The notes below the pieces were generated by a model. It had not been told where the DNA came from, searched no databases, and saw nothing but the letters and a program-made list of their open reading frames with translations. A stretch of DNA of 64,000 bases from Lachnospiraceae bacterium (GTDB lineage Bacteria > Bacillota > Clostridia > Lachnospirales > Lachnospiraceae), in the NCBI GenBank assembly GCA_018384375.1, contig JAHAYJ010000082.1, forward strand, positions 17,636 to 81,635, read 5' to 3'. The position numbers were made by a program, and so were the translations under genes. Below are positions 26,897 to 35,359 of the stretch, piece after piece (the first letter of the stretch is position 1; each line of letters starts with the position of its first letter).

Positions 26897-27847
26897 ATGA
26901 ATATTTATGATGAAGTTAAAGGAGCGTCAACGATCGGTATCAGTGGCCATTTAAGACCTGACGGAGACTGCGTCGGGTCTGTAATGGGACTGTATCTGTA
27001 TCTGAAAAAGGTCTGTCCGCAGGCACGGATAGAGGCATTCCTTGAGAAGCCGGCAGATATCTTTGCATGTATCAAGGGTGTAGAGGAAATTCGTACGGAT
27101 TTTGTGACGGATATTGAAAACTTTGATGTGTTTATCGTGCTGGATGCGGCAAAGGATCGGATCGGAAAGGCCGAAGCGTTTTTTGATGCAGCAAAAAAGA
27201 AGATTAATATTGACCACCATGTCAGCAACAGTGGCTGTGGGGACAGGAATTATATTGTACCGTCGGCAAGCTCTTCCTGTGAGCTTATCTATGATGTGAT
27301 TGAAGATAAATCACAGCTCGATGAAGAAATTGCTAAGGCTCTCTACATAGGAATCATTCATGATACGGGAGTTTTTCAGTACTCCAATACTTCTCCGTCA
27401 ACCTTAAAAGCAGCGGCGGAGCTGATTGCCTATGGGTTTGATTTCCCTAAGCTGATCGATGAGACATTTTATGAGAAGACCTATATACAGAATCAGATTC
27501 TGGGAAGGGCGCTTCTGGAAAGTATTTTATTTATGGATGGGAAATGCGTGGTCAGCATGGTCGACAGGAAAACCATGAATTTTTATCAGGTGGAACCCTA
27601 TGATCTTGATGGAATTGTAAGTCAGCTGCGAAACACAAAGGGCGTGGAATGTGCCATTTTTATGTATGAGCTGAAAAGTCTGGAATATAAGGTGAGCTTA
27701 CGTTCAAACGGTATGGTTGATGTGGCAAAGGTTGCGTCCTTTTTTGGGGGTGGCGGACATGTCAGAGCAGCGGGTGTGACGATGCAGGGAACCTTTCATG
27801 ATATTGTAAACAATCTGTCTTCTCAGATTGCGTTGCAGTTGAAGTAA
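26897..27847 (+). CDS. nrnA: DHH/DHHA1 phosphoesterase (NrnA-like oligoribonuclease)
   Basis: Degrades short RNAs and/or 3'-phosphoadenosine 5'-phosphate. 316 residues: HLRPDGDCVGS (motif I; the common version is PDGDAIGS), a metal-binding D in FIVLDAA, NIDHHVSN (DHH motif), and the C-terminal DHHA1 block FFGGGGHVRAAGV. Family location between rbfA and truB is standard. The ribosome site before 26897 is weak, and translation is likely coupled to rbfA, 3 nt upstream. Confidence 0.92.
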   Translation: MNIYDEVKGASTIGISGHLRPDGDCVGSVMGLYLYLKKVCPQARIEAFLEKPADIFACIKGVEEIRTDFVTDIENFDVFIVLDAAKDRIGKAEAFFDAAKKKINIDHHVSNSGCGDRNYIVPSASSSCELIYDVIEDKSQLDEEIAKALYIGIIHDTGVFQYSNTSPSTLKAAAELIAYGFDFPKLIDETFYEKTYIQNQILGRALLESILFMDGKCVVSMVDRKTMNFYQVEPYDLDGIVSQLRNTKGVECAIFMYELKSLEYKVSLRSNGMVDVAKVASFFGGGGHVRAAGVTMQGTFHDIVNNLSSQIALQLK

Positions 27848-27865
27848 CATGAGGATGTTAGAAAC

Positions 27866-28789
27866 ATGTATCACGGAATTATTAACGTGTATAAAGAAGC
27901 CGGCTATACCTCTCATGATGTGGTAGCAAAGCTTCGAGGCATATGCAAACAAAAAAAGATAGGACATACAGGAACCCTTGATCCGGATGCGGTGGGGGTT
28001 CTTCCTGTATGCCTTGGAAACGGAACAAAGCTTTGTGATATGCTGACGGACAGACAAAAGGAATATGTGGCTGTTTTTCGTCTGGGAATCACCACCGATA
28101 CACAGGATGGATCCGGGAAAATACTGGAAAAGAAGGAAGTGAAGGTATCTGTTGATGAGGTAAAAAAAGTAATCCTTTCTTTTCAGGGAAATTCCCTGCA
28201 GATCCCGCCCATGTATTCTGCCCTTAAGGTAAATGGAAAAAAGCTCTATGAACTGGCAAGACAGGGGAAGGAAGTAGTAAGAGAGGCAAGGCCGATTACG
28301 GTTTATGCCATAGAAATTCTTGAAGAAAGTCATCCGGAGTACACTATTCGGGTGGAATGCTCAAAAGGTACCTATATCCGGACCCTATGCCATGACATCG
28401 GACAGGCCCTGGGATGCGGTGCCGTCATGACGAAGCTTACCAGAAGCCGTGTGGGAGAATTTCGGATAGAGGAGGCCCATAGACTTGAGGATATCCAAAA
28501 GCTGGCAGAGGAAGGCAGGCTGGCAAGGATAGTAGTTCCGGTAGAGAAGATGTTTGAGACACTGCCCAAATTAAAGGTAAAAAAAGAATGGGATAATGCC
28601 TTAAAAAACGGAAACCAGATGAAAAAATCCGAATTCATGGAAATAGCCGGGAACACAGACAGGATGCCGGAGCCTGCCGACGGAGAAGAATTCCGGGTGT
28701 ACAGTTATGAAGATGTTTTTTTTGGTATTTATCAGTATGAGCAAAAGCGAAAGCTGTTTTGCCCTGTCAAGCTTTTTATCACAACCTAG
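27866..28789 (+). CDS. truB: tRNA pseudouridine synthase B
   Basis: Makes pseudouridine 55 in the T-loop of tRNAs. 307 residues: GIINVYKEAGYTSHDVV, then the catalytic-Asp motif GHTGTLDPDAVGVLPVCLG, and RVECSKGTYIRTLCHDIG. A C-terminal PUA-like end is present. Belongs to the infB operon. Confidence 0.95.
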   Translation: MYHGIINVYKEAGYTSHDVVAKLRGICKQKKIGHTGTLDPDAVGVLPVCLGNGTKLCDMLTDRQKEYVAVFRLGITTDTQDGSGKILEKKEVKVSVDEVKKVILSFQGNSLQIPPMYSALKVNGKKLYELARQGKEVVREARPITVYAIEILEESHPEYTIRVECSKGTYIRTLCHDIGQALGCGAVMTKLTRSRVGEFRIEEAHRLEDIQKLAEEGRLARIVVPVEKMFETLPKLKVKKEWDNALKNGNQMKKSEFMEIAGNTDRMPEPADGEEFRVYSYEDVFFGIYQYEQKRKLFCPVKLFITT

Positions 28790-28849
28790 GGAATTTCTGC
28801 GGAGCAAACGGCATAACCGGCGGAATGTTCGGCTTGCGGAAAGGGAAGA

Positions 28850-29770
28850 ATGGAAATTATTCAGAATACCACAGAATTTCATATAGAAAGCCGGACTGCC
28901 GTTGCAATCGGAAAATTTGACGGGATTCACAGAGGACATGAAAAATTATTATCCTGCATTTTAGAGCAAAAGATGGCCGGGATGCAGGCAGTTGTTTTTA
29001 CTTTTTTTCCATCGGCGGCAGTTTTTTTTGGACAGGCAGCGGATGCAGAGCTGACGACCAGAGAGGAAAAAAGGAAGCATTTTGAAAAAATGGGGATCGA
29101 TATTCTGATTGAATTCCCGTTAAACCAAAAGACAGCAGCTATTTTACCGGAGGAATTTGTAAGAAAAATTCTTGTAGGACAAATGCATGCAGGCTATATT
29201 GCTGCGGGAACTGATCTGTCCTTTGGCTATAAAGGCCGGGGGGATCAGGTTCTGCTGAATGCGCTTGCACCGGAGTTTCATTATCAGGTCCATATTATCG
29301 ACAAGGTCTTTGAAAACGGAAGGGAAATCAGTTCTACTTATGTACGGGAAATGGTGGAAAAAGGTGATATGATTACGACTCGACAGCTTTTGGGAAGACC
29401 TTACAGTTTTGAAGGACAGGTGGAGAGAGGAAACCGGCTTGGAAGACGGATGGGTATGCCGACCTTAAATCTTTATCCGAAACCGGAAAAGCTGTTACCA
29501 CCGAAAGGCGTATATTATTCCAGGGTTCTTTTTGAGGGAGGGACCTATCCGGGAATTACCAATATCGGGCAAAAGCCTACGGTTAATGATACGAATACAG
29601 TCAGTGTGGAAACCTATCTGTATGATTTTGACAGAGATATGTATGGAAAGGAAATTGTGACAGAATTGTTACAGTTTAAGCGGCCGGAAAAGAAATTCGA
29701 GGATATTAGAATGCTGAAGCTGCAGATGGAAACCGATATTGCTGAAGGAAGAAAATACCATGAGCATTAA
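28850..29770 (+). CDS. ribF: Bifunctional riboflavin kinase / FAD synthetase
   Basis: Makes FMN and FAD. 306 residues: an adenylyltransferase domain with AVAIGKFDGIHRGHEKLL (HxGH-type site) and GTDLSFGYKGRGD, and a flavokinase domain with RPYSFEGQVERGNRLGRRMGMPTLNL, GVYYSRVLF and the GQKPTVND motif. Last gene of the rimP operon; a new promoter follows for the next gene. No FMN riboswitch is seen upstream. Confidence 0.95.
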   Translation: MEIIQNTTEFHIESRTAVAIGKFDGIHRGHEKLLSCILEQKMAGMQAVVFTFFPSAAVFFGQAADAELTTREEKRKHFEKMGIDILIEFPLNQKTAAILPEEFVRKILVGQMHAGYIAAGTDLSFGYKGRGDQVLLNALAPEFHYQVHIIDKVFENGREISSTYVREMVEKGDMITTRQLLGRPYSFEGQVERGNRLGRRMGMPTLNLYPKPEKLLPPKGVYYSRVLFEGGTYPGITNIGQKPTVNDTNTVSVETYLYDFDRDMYGKEIVTELLQFKRPEKKFEDIRMLKLQMETDIAEGRKYHEH

Positions 29771-29773
29771 TAT

Positions 29774-29802
29774 TTGACAGAAAAGCCGTTGATTGTTATA
29801 AT
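29774..29802 (+). promoter_or_regulatory. Consensus sigma-A promoter with downstream dyad
   Basis: Perfect TTGACA, 17 nt, perfect TATAAT. Just after the predicted start is a 13-nt perfect dyad, ATTTGT-A-ACAAAT (29814-29826), well placed to act as an operator. Confidence 0.9.
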
Positions 29803-29849
29803 GACCATGTTAGATTTGTAACAAATTTGTAATATTTCGGAGGGCTATT

Positions 29850-30911
29850 TTGAAAGGATACCTGAGATATAGTATATATGCATTTACGGCAACACTTGTT
29901 TTATGGCAGCCAATAAAGGCCGGTGCAACAGAAATTTCCGGCACAATTACGCAGGAAGAGAGTGCAAGAAGTGAACAGCTATTAACTGCTGGGGTGGGAG
30001 ATCTGTTTTCCACTTTGCTTACAAAAGCGGAGTACTTAGAAATTGCAAAAGCTGCAGAGGGAGCACTCTGGGGATATACGCACCTGGGAATCTGCAATGT
30101 GGAAGAAAACAATCTGAATATCAGAAAAGAGCCGGATGAGTCCGGCAAGCTGGTCGGAAAACTACCTAAACATGCCGCCTGTGAGATCATTAGCAGCGAG
30201 GATGGCTGGGCATATGTAAAATCCGGCAAGGTGGAAGGATATGTAAAGGAAGAATATCTTCTTACCGGTTATGAGGCGAAAAAGAAGGGCGAAGAGCTTG
30301 CATCGGCTATTGCAGTTGCGAATACGGATGGACTGAACGTGAGAGAAGAGCCTAATACTGATGCTGAGATCATTACACAGATTGCTTCCGGAGAACAGCT
30401 GGATATTATAGAAATTATGGATGAAGGCTGGATCAAGGTAGATCTGGATGGAGAAGAAGTGTATGTGTCCGGTGATTATGTGGAAGTGAAATCCGATCTG
30501 GCAACGGCAATTACGATGACAGAACTTTTATATGGACAAGGCGTTTCAGATGTGAGAGTTGACCTTTGTCAATATGCAAAGCAGTTTCTGGGGAACCCTT
30601 ATGTATGGGGCGGCACCAGCCTGACAAAAGGAGCAGACTGTTCCGGCTTTGTTCTGAGTGTTTTTGCAAAATATGGTGTAAGCCTGCCGCATTCTTCCAG
30701 GGCACAGGCGAACTGCGGCACTAAGATCAGTGCATCAGAGCTGCAGGCTGGAGATCTGATCTTCTATGCGAAGGGCGGTACCATCAATCATGTGGCAATT
30801 TATATCGGAGGAGGGCAGGTGATTCACGCCAGCAGCCCCAAAACCGGAATTAAGATTTCCAATTACAATTACCGGACACCCTATAAGATGGTTCGAATTC
30901 TGCAGGATTAA
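29850..30911 (+). CDS. Secreted NlpC/P60 peptidoglycan endopeptidase with two SH3 domains
   Basis: 353 residues. N-terminal signal peptide (KGYLRYSIYAFTATLVLW...KAGA). Two bacterial SH3 domains (NLNIRKEPDESGKLVGKL at ~90 and GLNVREEPNTDAEIITQI at ~163) that bind cell wall. The C-terminal NlpC/P60 domain has the catalytic Cys in ADCSGFVLSVF, the His in NHVAIYIGGG and a final HASSPKTGI, and would cut D-gamma-glutamyl-diaminopimelate bonds. The start is TTG at 29850 with GGAGGG upstream. It has its own consensus promoter. Likely function: wall turnover or cell separation. Confidence 0.92.
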   Translation: MKGYLRYSIYAFTATLVLWQPIKAGATEISGTITQEESARSEQLLTAGVGDLFSTLLTKAEYLEIAKAAEGALWGYTHLGICNVEENNLNIRKEPDESGKLVGKLPKHAACEIISSEDGWAYVKSGKVEGYVKEEYLLTGYEAKKKGEELASAIAVANTDGLNVREEPNTDAEIITQIASGEQLDIIEIMDEGWIKVDLDGEEVYVSGDYVEVKSDLATAITMTELLYGQGVSDVRVDLCQYAKQFLGNPYVWGGTSLTKGADCSGFVLSVFAKYGVSLPHSSRAQANCGTKISASELQAGDLIFYAKGGTINHVAIYIGGGQVIHASSPKTGIKISNYNYRTPYKMVRILQD

Positions 30912-30921
30912 TAAAATAACT

Positions 30922-30999
30922 CAGATGTAACCAAAGCCGGTGGTTGTATTTATGTGTTTCTTACACTTAAATACAACCACCGGCTTTGCGTTACATCTG
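30922..30999. repeat. Near-perfect 36-bp inverted repeat between convergent genes
   Basis: The arms CAGATGTAAC...GTGT (30922-30957) and its complement (30963-30999) pair over 36-37 nt with one single-base bulge and one mismatch; the loop is TTCTT. It is far longer than a usual terminator and lacks a T tract close to either side, though it sits where a shared terminator of the NlpC and MCP genes is expected. Confidence 0.85.
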
Positions 31000-31078
31000 T
31001 ACAGTGAAATAAGCATTTATATTGGTTGGGTTCGCCAAATGCCGGAATGTTTATAGCCGCACCGCTAAGGGGTATATG

Positions 31079-32353
31079 CTACATATGGAATCTTTCCAGT
31101 TGGGATTGCAATCCTTCTGAGAGAGAGGAGAGCTGTAATCCGTGGGAGGCAAGGGTTTCTGCGGTACTTGTCAATTCCTCCGAGGAGGCGGTAATCTCTT
31201 CCGTGGAGGCGGCAGTTTCCTGGGTGGAAGCGGAAAGAGAATCAATTTCTGCCATGATCGCCTTTTCTGCAAGAGAGAGTTGGGTCAAGTTGTTGGAAAT
31301 GGTATGAATTTCAGCGGATGCTTTTGTAATGTCATTTCCCAGCTTGATAAATAACTGGTGCGTTTCTTTGATCTCATTGTTTTCTGTCTGGGTGATTTCC
31401 TGTACCCGGTTCATACATTCCACTGTCTTATCGGACTCGGAAAGAAGGTTTTTGATTACGGTATCAATATTTTGAGCCGAGGAGCTTGACTGCTCGGCAA
31501 GGTTCTTGATCTGTTCAGCGACAACTGCAAAGCCACGTCCCTGTTCACCGGCTCTTGCGGCTTCTATGCTTGCATTCAGGGCAAGAAGATTTGTTTCCGC
31601 TGCAATGGAAGCAATGAATTCCGCGGCGGTTTGGATTTCCATGGAAGCGCGGTGTGTAGCTTCTGTTTGTGCAGCAATTTCACTGATCTCACGGCGGGTG
31701 ACTTCGGAATTGTCATCCAGCTTCTGAACCAGTGCCTGCCCCTGAGTGCTGGAAGCGTTGATCTGCTCTACCAAAACGGAGAAGGCTTCTGTGTTTGCGG
31801 AAGACTGTTCGGCAAGGGTTTTGATCGTTGCCATTTTTTCCGATATGGTCTGTGTGGAAGCAGCCTCATCGGCGGCTCCCTTTGCGATATCTGACATCGC
31901 TGCTGCCAGATTTTCGGAAACAGAGGAGGTACTTTCCGTCATTAGTGACAGATCACCTGCAGATTGATTCAGTTCCCCTGAGGTTGTTGTGATCTGTGCA
32001 ATGATCGCTGTAAGGCTTTCTTTCAGGTGCTGGGTGCTTCTTGCGAGAAGACCGGTTTCATCCTTACGGTTTAAGATTTTTTCATTGATGGTGAAATTTA
32101 AATTTCCATCAGAAAGGGATTCCAGGTTGTCAGAAACGTGACGAATGCCGCCCACCAGCTTTTTGACAATAAAATAGACAACTACGGCGGTAATAGCCAG
32201 TGTGATTATACCGATCCGGCACAGTGGCATCAGCATGACATCACGTGCCTCAGGATAATCCCGCAGATACAGCCAGGTAAAGAAAATAGATTCCGCTGTC
32301 ATCAAAGTGATTGGTAACAGGGATATGATTTGGATTTTTCCTCTCAGTTTCAT
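31079..32353 (-). CDS. Methyl-accepting chemotaxis protein (short sensor)
   Basis: A 424-residue chemoreceptor. Two membrane segments (about residues 8-28 and 45-65) enclose only ~16 extracellular residues, so there is no room for a ligand-binding domain. A HAMP-type region follows ([21 protein letters not shown]), then the methyl-accepting coiled coil with the hairpin-tip signature [29 protein letters not shown] (given in part: [16 protein letters not shown]). It may sense internal or membrane signals. AGGGGGC lies before the ATG at 32353. A GGTAC-AAAA-GTACC dyad (32390-32403) lies about 40 nt upstream. Confidence 0.93.
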   Translation of the reverse strand: MKLRGKIQIISLLPITLMTAESIFFTWLYLRDYPEARDVMLMPLCRIGIITLAITAVVVYFIVKKLVGGIRHVSDNLESLSDGNLNFTINEKILNRKDETGLLARSTQHLKESLTAIIAQITTTSGELNQSAGDLSLMTESTSSVSENLAAAMSDIAKGAADEAASTQTISEKMATIKTLAEQSSANTEAFSVLVEQINASSTQGQALVQKLDDNSEVTRREISEIAAQTEATHRASMEIQTAAEFIASIAAETNLLALNASIEAARAGEQGRGFAVVAEQIKNLAEQSSSSAQNIDTVIKNLLSESDKTVECMNRVQEITQTENNEIKETHQLFIKLGNDITKASAEIHTISNNLTQLSLAEKAIMAEIDSLSASTQETAASTEEITASSEELTSTAETLASHGLQLSSLSEGLQSQLERFHM

Positions 32354-32389
32354 AGTAATAGCCCCCTGAAGTATAAATGATTAGAATAT

Positions 32390-32403
32390 GGTACAAAAGT
32401 ACC
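32390..32403. promoter_or_regulatory. Dyad symmetry upstream of the MCP gene
   Basis: GGTAC-AAAA-GTACC, a perfect 5-bp inverted repeat with a 4-nt centre, in the leader or promoter region of the MCP gene. Its role is unknown. Confidence 0.35.
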
Positions 32404-32501
32404 AAAAATAGAATATCATATTTTCACTGAAATACCAATCATAAAATAAAATAATTTTATAAAATGTGGAGAGGACTTTGCGAGAAATGAAGAAAATGGC
32501 C

Positions 32502-32530
32502 TTTACATAACAAAAGGATTGTGCTATGAT
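32502..32530 (+). promoter_or_regulatory. Sigma-A promoter and leader of rpsO
   Basis: TTTACA, 17 nt, TATGAT. It gives a leader of about 85 nt that ends in AAGGAGG before rpsO. Self-pairing blocks in the leader (CCGTC...GACCG...GGTGGCAGGCG) are compatible with the S15 autoregulatory mRNA structures known in other bacteria, but the fold is not proven here. Confidence 0.6.
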
Positions 32531-32621
32531 TGAACAGTATGAAATTTAGCCGTCACTCAGAAGTATGGAAACTCCGACCGTTTCTTGGTGGCAGGCGTTT
32601 GAAAAATAAGGAGGAAATACA

Positions 32622-32888
32622 ATGATTTCTAAGGAAAAGAAAACAGCAATCATGAAAGAGTATGCAAGATGTGAAGGTGATACCGGTTCACCGGAAGTAC
32701 AGGTTGCAGTGCTGACGGCAAGAATTCAGGAGCTTACTGAGCATCTGAAGGAGCATCCGAAGGATAACCATTCCAGAAGAGGTATGTTCAAAATGGTAGG
32801 TCAGAGACGTGGTCTTCTTAATTATCTGAAGGAAAAGGATATTGAAAGATACCGTGCTTTGATCGAAAAACTGGGACTTAGAAAATAA
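32622..32888 (+). CDS. rpsO: 30S ribosomal protein S15
   Basis: 88 residues, standard length. [29 protein letters not shown] and the [21 protein letters not shown] block are diagnostic. Binds the central domain of 16S rRNA. Preceded by AAGGAGG, followed by its own terminator and by pnp, the classic rpsO-pnp pair. Confidence 0.97.
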   Translation: MISKEKKTAIMKEYARCEGDTGSPEVQVAVLTARIQELTEHLKEHPKDNHSRRGMFKMVGQRRGLLNYLKEKDIERYRALIEKLGLRK

Positions 32889-32901
32889 TGACAGTGATTT
32901 T

Positions 32902-32936
32902 AGGCGGAGTATACCGGTTTTCGGGCTCCGCCTTTT
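32902..32936 (+). terminator. Intrinsic terminator after rpsO
   Basis: AGGCGGAG / CTCCGCCT with an inner CCGG-TTTT-CGG element, then TTTTATT. Separates rpsO from pnp. Confidence 0.85.
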
Positions 32937-33167
32937 ATTCCTTTATGGATTTTAGTTTCTGTCAGAGGCTTTTGTGGTAACAATCTGATAGAGGATTCAG
33001 GAATACACAAGGCGTTTGTGTCAAGAAGTAACATAGGTTTTTTGAGGAGAAATTTACAGAGAGTCTATGCTGCTTTTTGACAGAAGCCAAATAGCGGCTT
33101 CACGTCGTGTGGGCAGCTGTTTCCTTTATCAGACATTATATATAATGAAAAGAAAAGGAGAAAGATT
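32937..33167 (+). promoter_or_regulatory. Leader region of pnp
   Basis: A 231-nt gap without coding capacity. A stem GAAGCC-AAATAGC-GGCTTC lies at 33083-33101, and a TATAAT sits at 33141-33146 with no good -35. The pnp mRNA may start anywhere in this stretch. AAAGGAG precedes the start codon. Confidence 0.35.
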
Positions 33168-35258
33168 ATGTACAAGACATTTTCAATGGAACTTGCAGGA
33201 CGAACACTCAGCGTTGATATTAACAGAGTGGGCAAGCAGGCAAATGGATGCGCGTTCATGCATTACGGGGATACGACTGTGTTATCTACGGCAACGGCAT
33301 CTGATAAACCACGTGAAGGGATTGATTTCTTCCCTCTCAGCGTAGAGTATGAAGAAAAGCTGTATGCAGTAGGAAAGATCCCCGGTGGCTTCAATAAAAG
33401 AGAGGGAAAGGCTTCCGAGAATGCAATTCTGACAAGCCGTGTTATTGACAGGCCGATGCGTCCTCTTTTCCCTAAGGATTACAGAAATGATGTTACACTA
33501 AATAATATGGTTATGAGTGTTGACCCTGAATGCCGCCCGGAACTGGTAGCTATGCTGGGTGCAGCAATTGCAACCTGCATTTCGGATATTCCCTTTGACG
33601 GACCTTGTGCAATGACTCAGATCGGTATGGTAGATGGGGAAATGGTGGTCAATCCTTCTCAGGAACAGTGGAAAAATGGTGATCTGAATCTGACTGTTGC
33701 ATCAACCTCCGAAAAGGTAATCATGATTGAAGCCGGTGCCAATGAGATTCCGGAAGCAACCATGATTGAAGCAATTTACAAGGCACATGAGATCAACCAG
33801 ACAATTATTGCCTTCATCAATCAGATCGTGGCAGAGGTTGGGAAGCCGAAGCATGAATATACAAGCTGTGCGGTTCCTGAAGAGCTGTTTGCAGCCATGA
33901 AGGAAATTATTCCTCCTGCTCAGATGGAAGAGGCAGTTTTCACAGATGAAAAGCAGGTTCGTGAAGAGAATATTAAGAATATTACAGAAAAGCTGGAAGA
34001 GGCATTTGCAGAGAAGGAAGAATGGCTTGCAGTGCTTGGAGAGGCAATTTATCAGTATGAGAAGAAAACAGTTCGCAAGATGATCCTGAAGGATCACAAG
34101 CGTCCTGATGGTCGTGAAATTACCCAGATCCGTCCGCTTTCTGCAGAGGTTGATATCATTCCCAGAGTCCATGGCTCTGCTATGTTTACCCGTGGACAGA
34201 CACAGATCTGTAATGTATGTACGCTGGCACCGCTTTCCGAGCAGCAGAGAATCGATGGACTCGATGAAAACGAAGTGAGCAAGAGGTACATGCATCACTA
34301 TAATTTCCCGTCCTACTCTGTTGGCGAGACAAAGCCCTCAAGAGGCCCCGGAAGAAGAGAGATCGGTCACGGCGCATTAGCAGAGAGAGCACTGATTCCT
34401 GTGCTCCCTTCCGAGGAAGAATTCCCCTATGCGATCCGTACGGTTTCCGAAACCTTTGAGTCAAACGGCTCTACTTCCATGGCGTCCACCTGTGCTTCCT
34501 GTATGTCATTGATGGCAGCCGGTGTGCCGATCAAGAAGATGGTGGCAGGTATCTCCTGTGGTCTGGTTACTGGTGATACGGATGATGATTTTGTTCTCCT
34601 TACCGATATCCAGGGACTGGAAGATTTCTTTGGTGATATGGATTTTAAGGTAACCGGTACGACAGAGGGTATTACTGCGATCCAGATGGATATTAAGATT
34701 CACGGTCTGACAAGACCGATCGTTGAAGGCGCAATCGCAAGATGCCGTGAGGCAAGATTGTTTATCATGGATAATTGTATGAAGAAAGCGATCGCACAGC
34801 CGAGACCTGAAGTTGGACCTTATGCACCTAAGATTATCTCTCTTCAGATTGACCCTGAAAAGATCGGTGATGTTGTGGGACAGCGCGGCAAGACAATTAA
34901 TGAGATCATTGCCCGTACAGGTGTTAAGATTGACATTACAGATGATGGTATGGTATCGGTTTGCGGTACAGATGCAGCCATGATGGATAAGGCAGTGGAA
35001 TATATTAAGACGATCGTAACCGATTATCAGGAAGGACAGATTTTCAAGGGCATTGTAGTAAGCATTAAGGAATTTGGTGCTTTCGTTGAGTTTGCTCCCG
35101 GCAAGGAGGGAATGGTTCATATTTCTAAGATTGCCAAGGAAAGGATCAACCATGTAGAGGATGTACTTACCCTTGGAGATAAAGTAACTGTTGTATGTCT
35201 TGGCAAGGATAAGATGGGCAGAATGAGCTTCTCCATGAAAGACGTAGCTCAGCAGTAA
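33168..35258 (+). CDS. pnp: Polyribonucleotide nucleotidyltransferase (PNPase)
   Basis: 3'-5' phosphorolytic exoribonuclease. 696 residues in the standard order: first RNase PH domain (IPGGFNKREGKASENAILTSR in part, DRPMRPLFP), an all-helical linker, second RNase PH domain (GSAMFTRGQTQ, GDTDDDFVLLTDIQG), a KH domain (KIGDVVGQRGKTINEII) and an S1 domain ending in GRMSFSMKDV. Follows rpsO as in many bacteria. AAAGGAG lies at the right distance from the ATG. Confidence 0.98.
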   Translation: MYKTFSMELAGRTLSVDINRVGKQANGCAFMHYGDTTVLSTATASDKPREGIDFFPLSVEYEEKLYAVGKIPGGFNKREGKASENAILTSRVIDRPMRPLFPKDYRNDVTLNNMVMSVDPECRPELVAMLGAAIATCISDIPFDGPCAMTQIGMVDGEMVVNPSQEQWKNGDLNLTVASTSEKVIMIEAGANEIPEATMIEAIYKAHEINQTIIAFINQIVAEVGKPKHEYTSCAVPEELFAAMKEIIPPAQMEEAVFTDEKQVREENIKNITEKLEEAFAEKEEWLAVLGEAIYQYEKKTVRKMILKDHKRPDGREITQIRPLSAEVDIIPRVHGSAMFTRGQTQICNVCTLAPLSEQQRIDGLDENEVSKRYMHHYNFPSYSVGETKPSRGPGRREIGHGALAERALIPVLPSEEEFPYAIRTVSETFESNGSTSMASTCASCMSLMAAGVPIKKMVAGISCGLVTGDTDDDFVLLTDIQGLEDFFGDMDFKVTGTTEGITAIQMDIKIHGLTRPIVEGAIARCREARLFIMDNCMKKAIAQPRPEVGPYAPKIISLQIDPEKIGDVVGQRGKTINEIIARTGVKIDITDDGMVSVCGTDAAMMDKAVEYIKTIVTDYQEGQIFKGIVVSIKEFGAFVEFAPGKEGMVHISKIAKERINHVEDVLTLGDKVTVVCLGKDKMGRMSFSMKDVAQQ

Positions 35259-35281
35259 ACCGGATATAAAGAAGAAAAAAA

Positions 35282-35309
35282 GGCAGAGCATTTTGCTCTG
35301 TCTTTTTTT
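35282..35309 (+). terminator. Intrinsic terminator after pnp
   Basis: GGCAGAGC-ATTTT-GCTCTGTC followed by seven T; separates pnp from the spoIIIA operon. Confidence 0.92.
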
Positions 35310-35312
35310 GAT

Positions 35313-35340
35313 GCATAACTTGGACAAATTCACATATATT
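35313..35340 (+). promoter_or_regulatory. Candidate sigma-E promoter of spoIIIA
   Basis: GCATAAC, 13 nt, CATATATT. This resembles the mother-cell sigma-E consensus (a -35 of the KMATATT type and -10 CATACAnT), as expected for spoIIIA. It lies between the pnp terminator and spoIIIAA, about 20 nt before the start codon, leaving a very short leader. Confidence 0.4.
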
Positions 35341-35359
35341 TGGATAAGAGGTGAATTTG

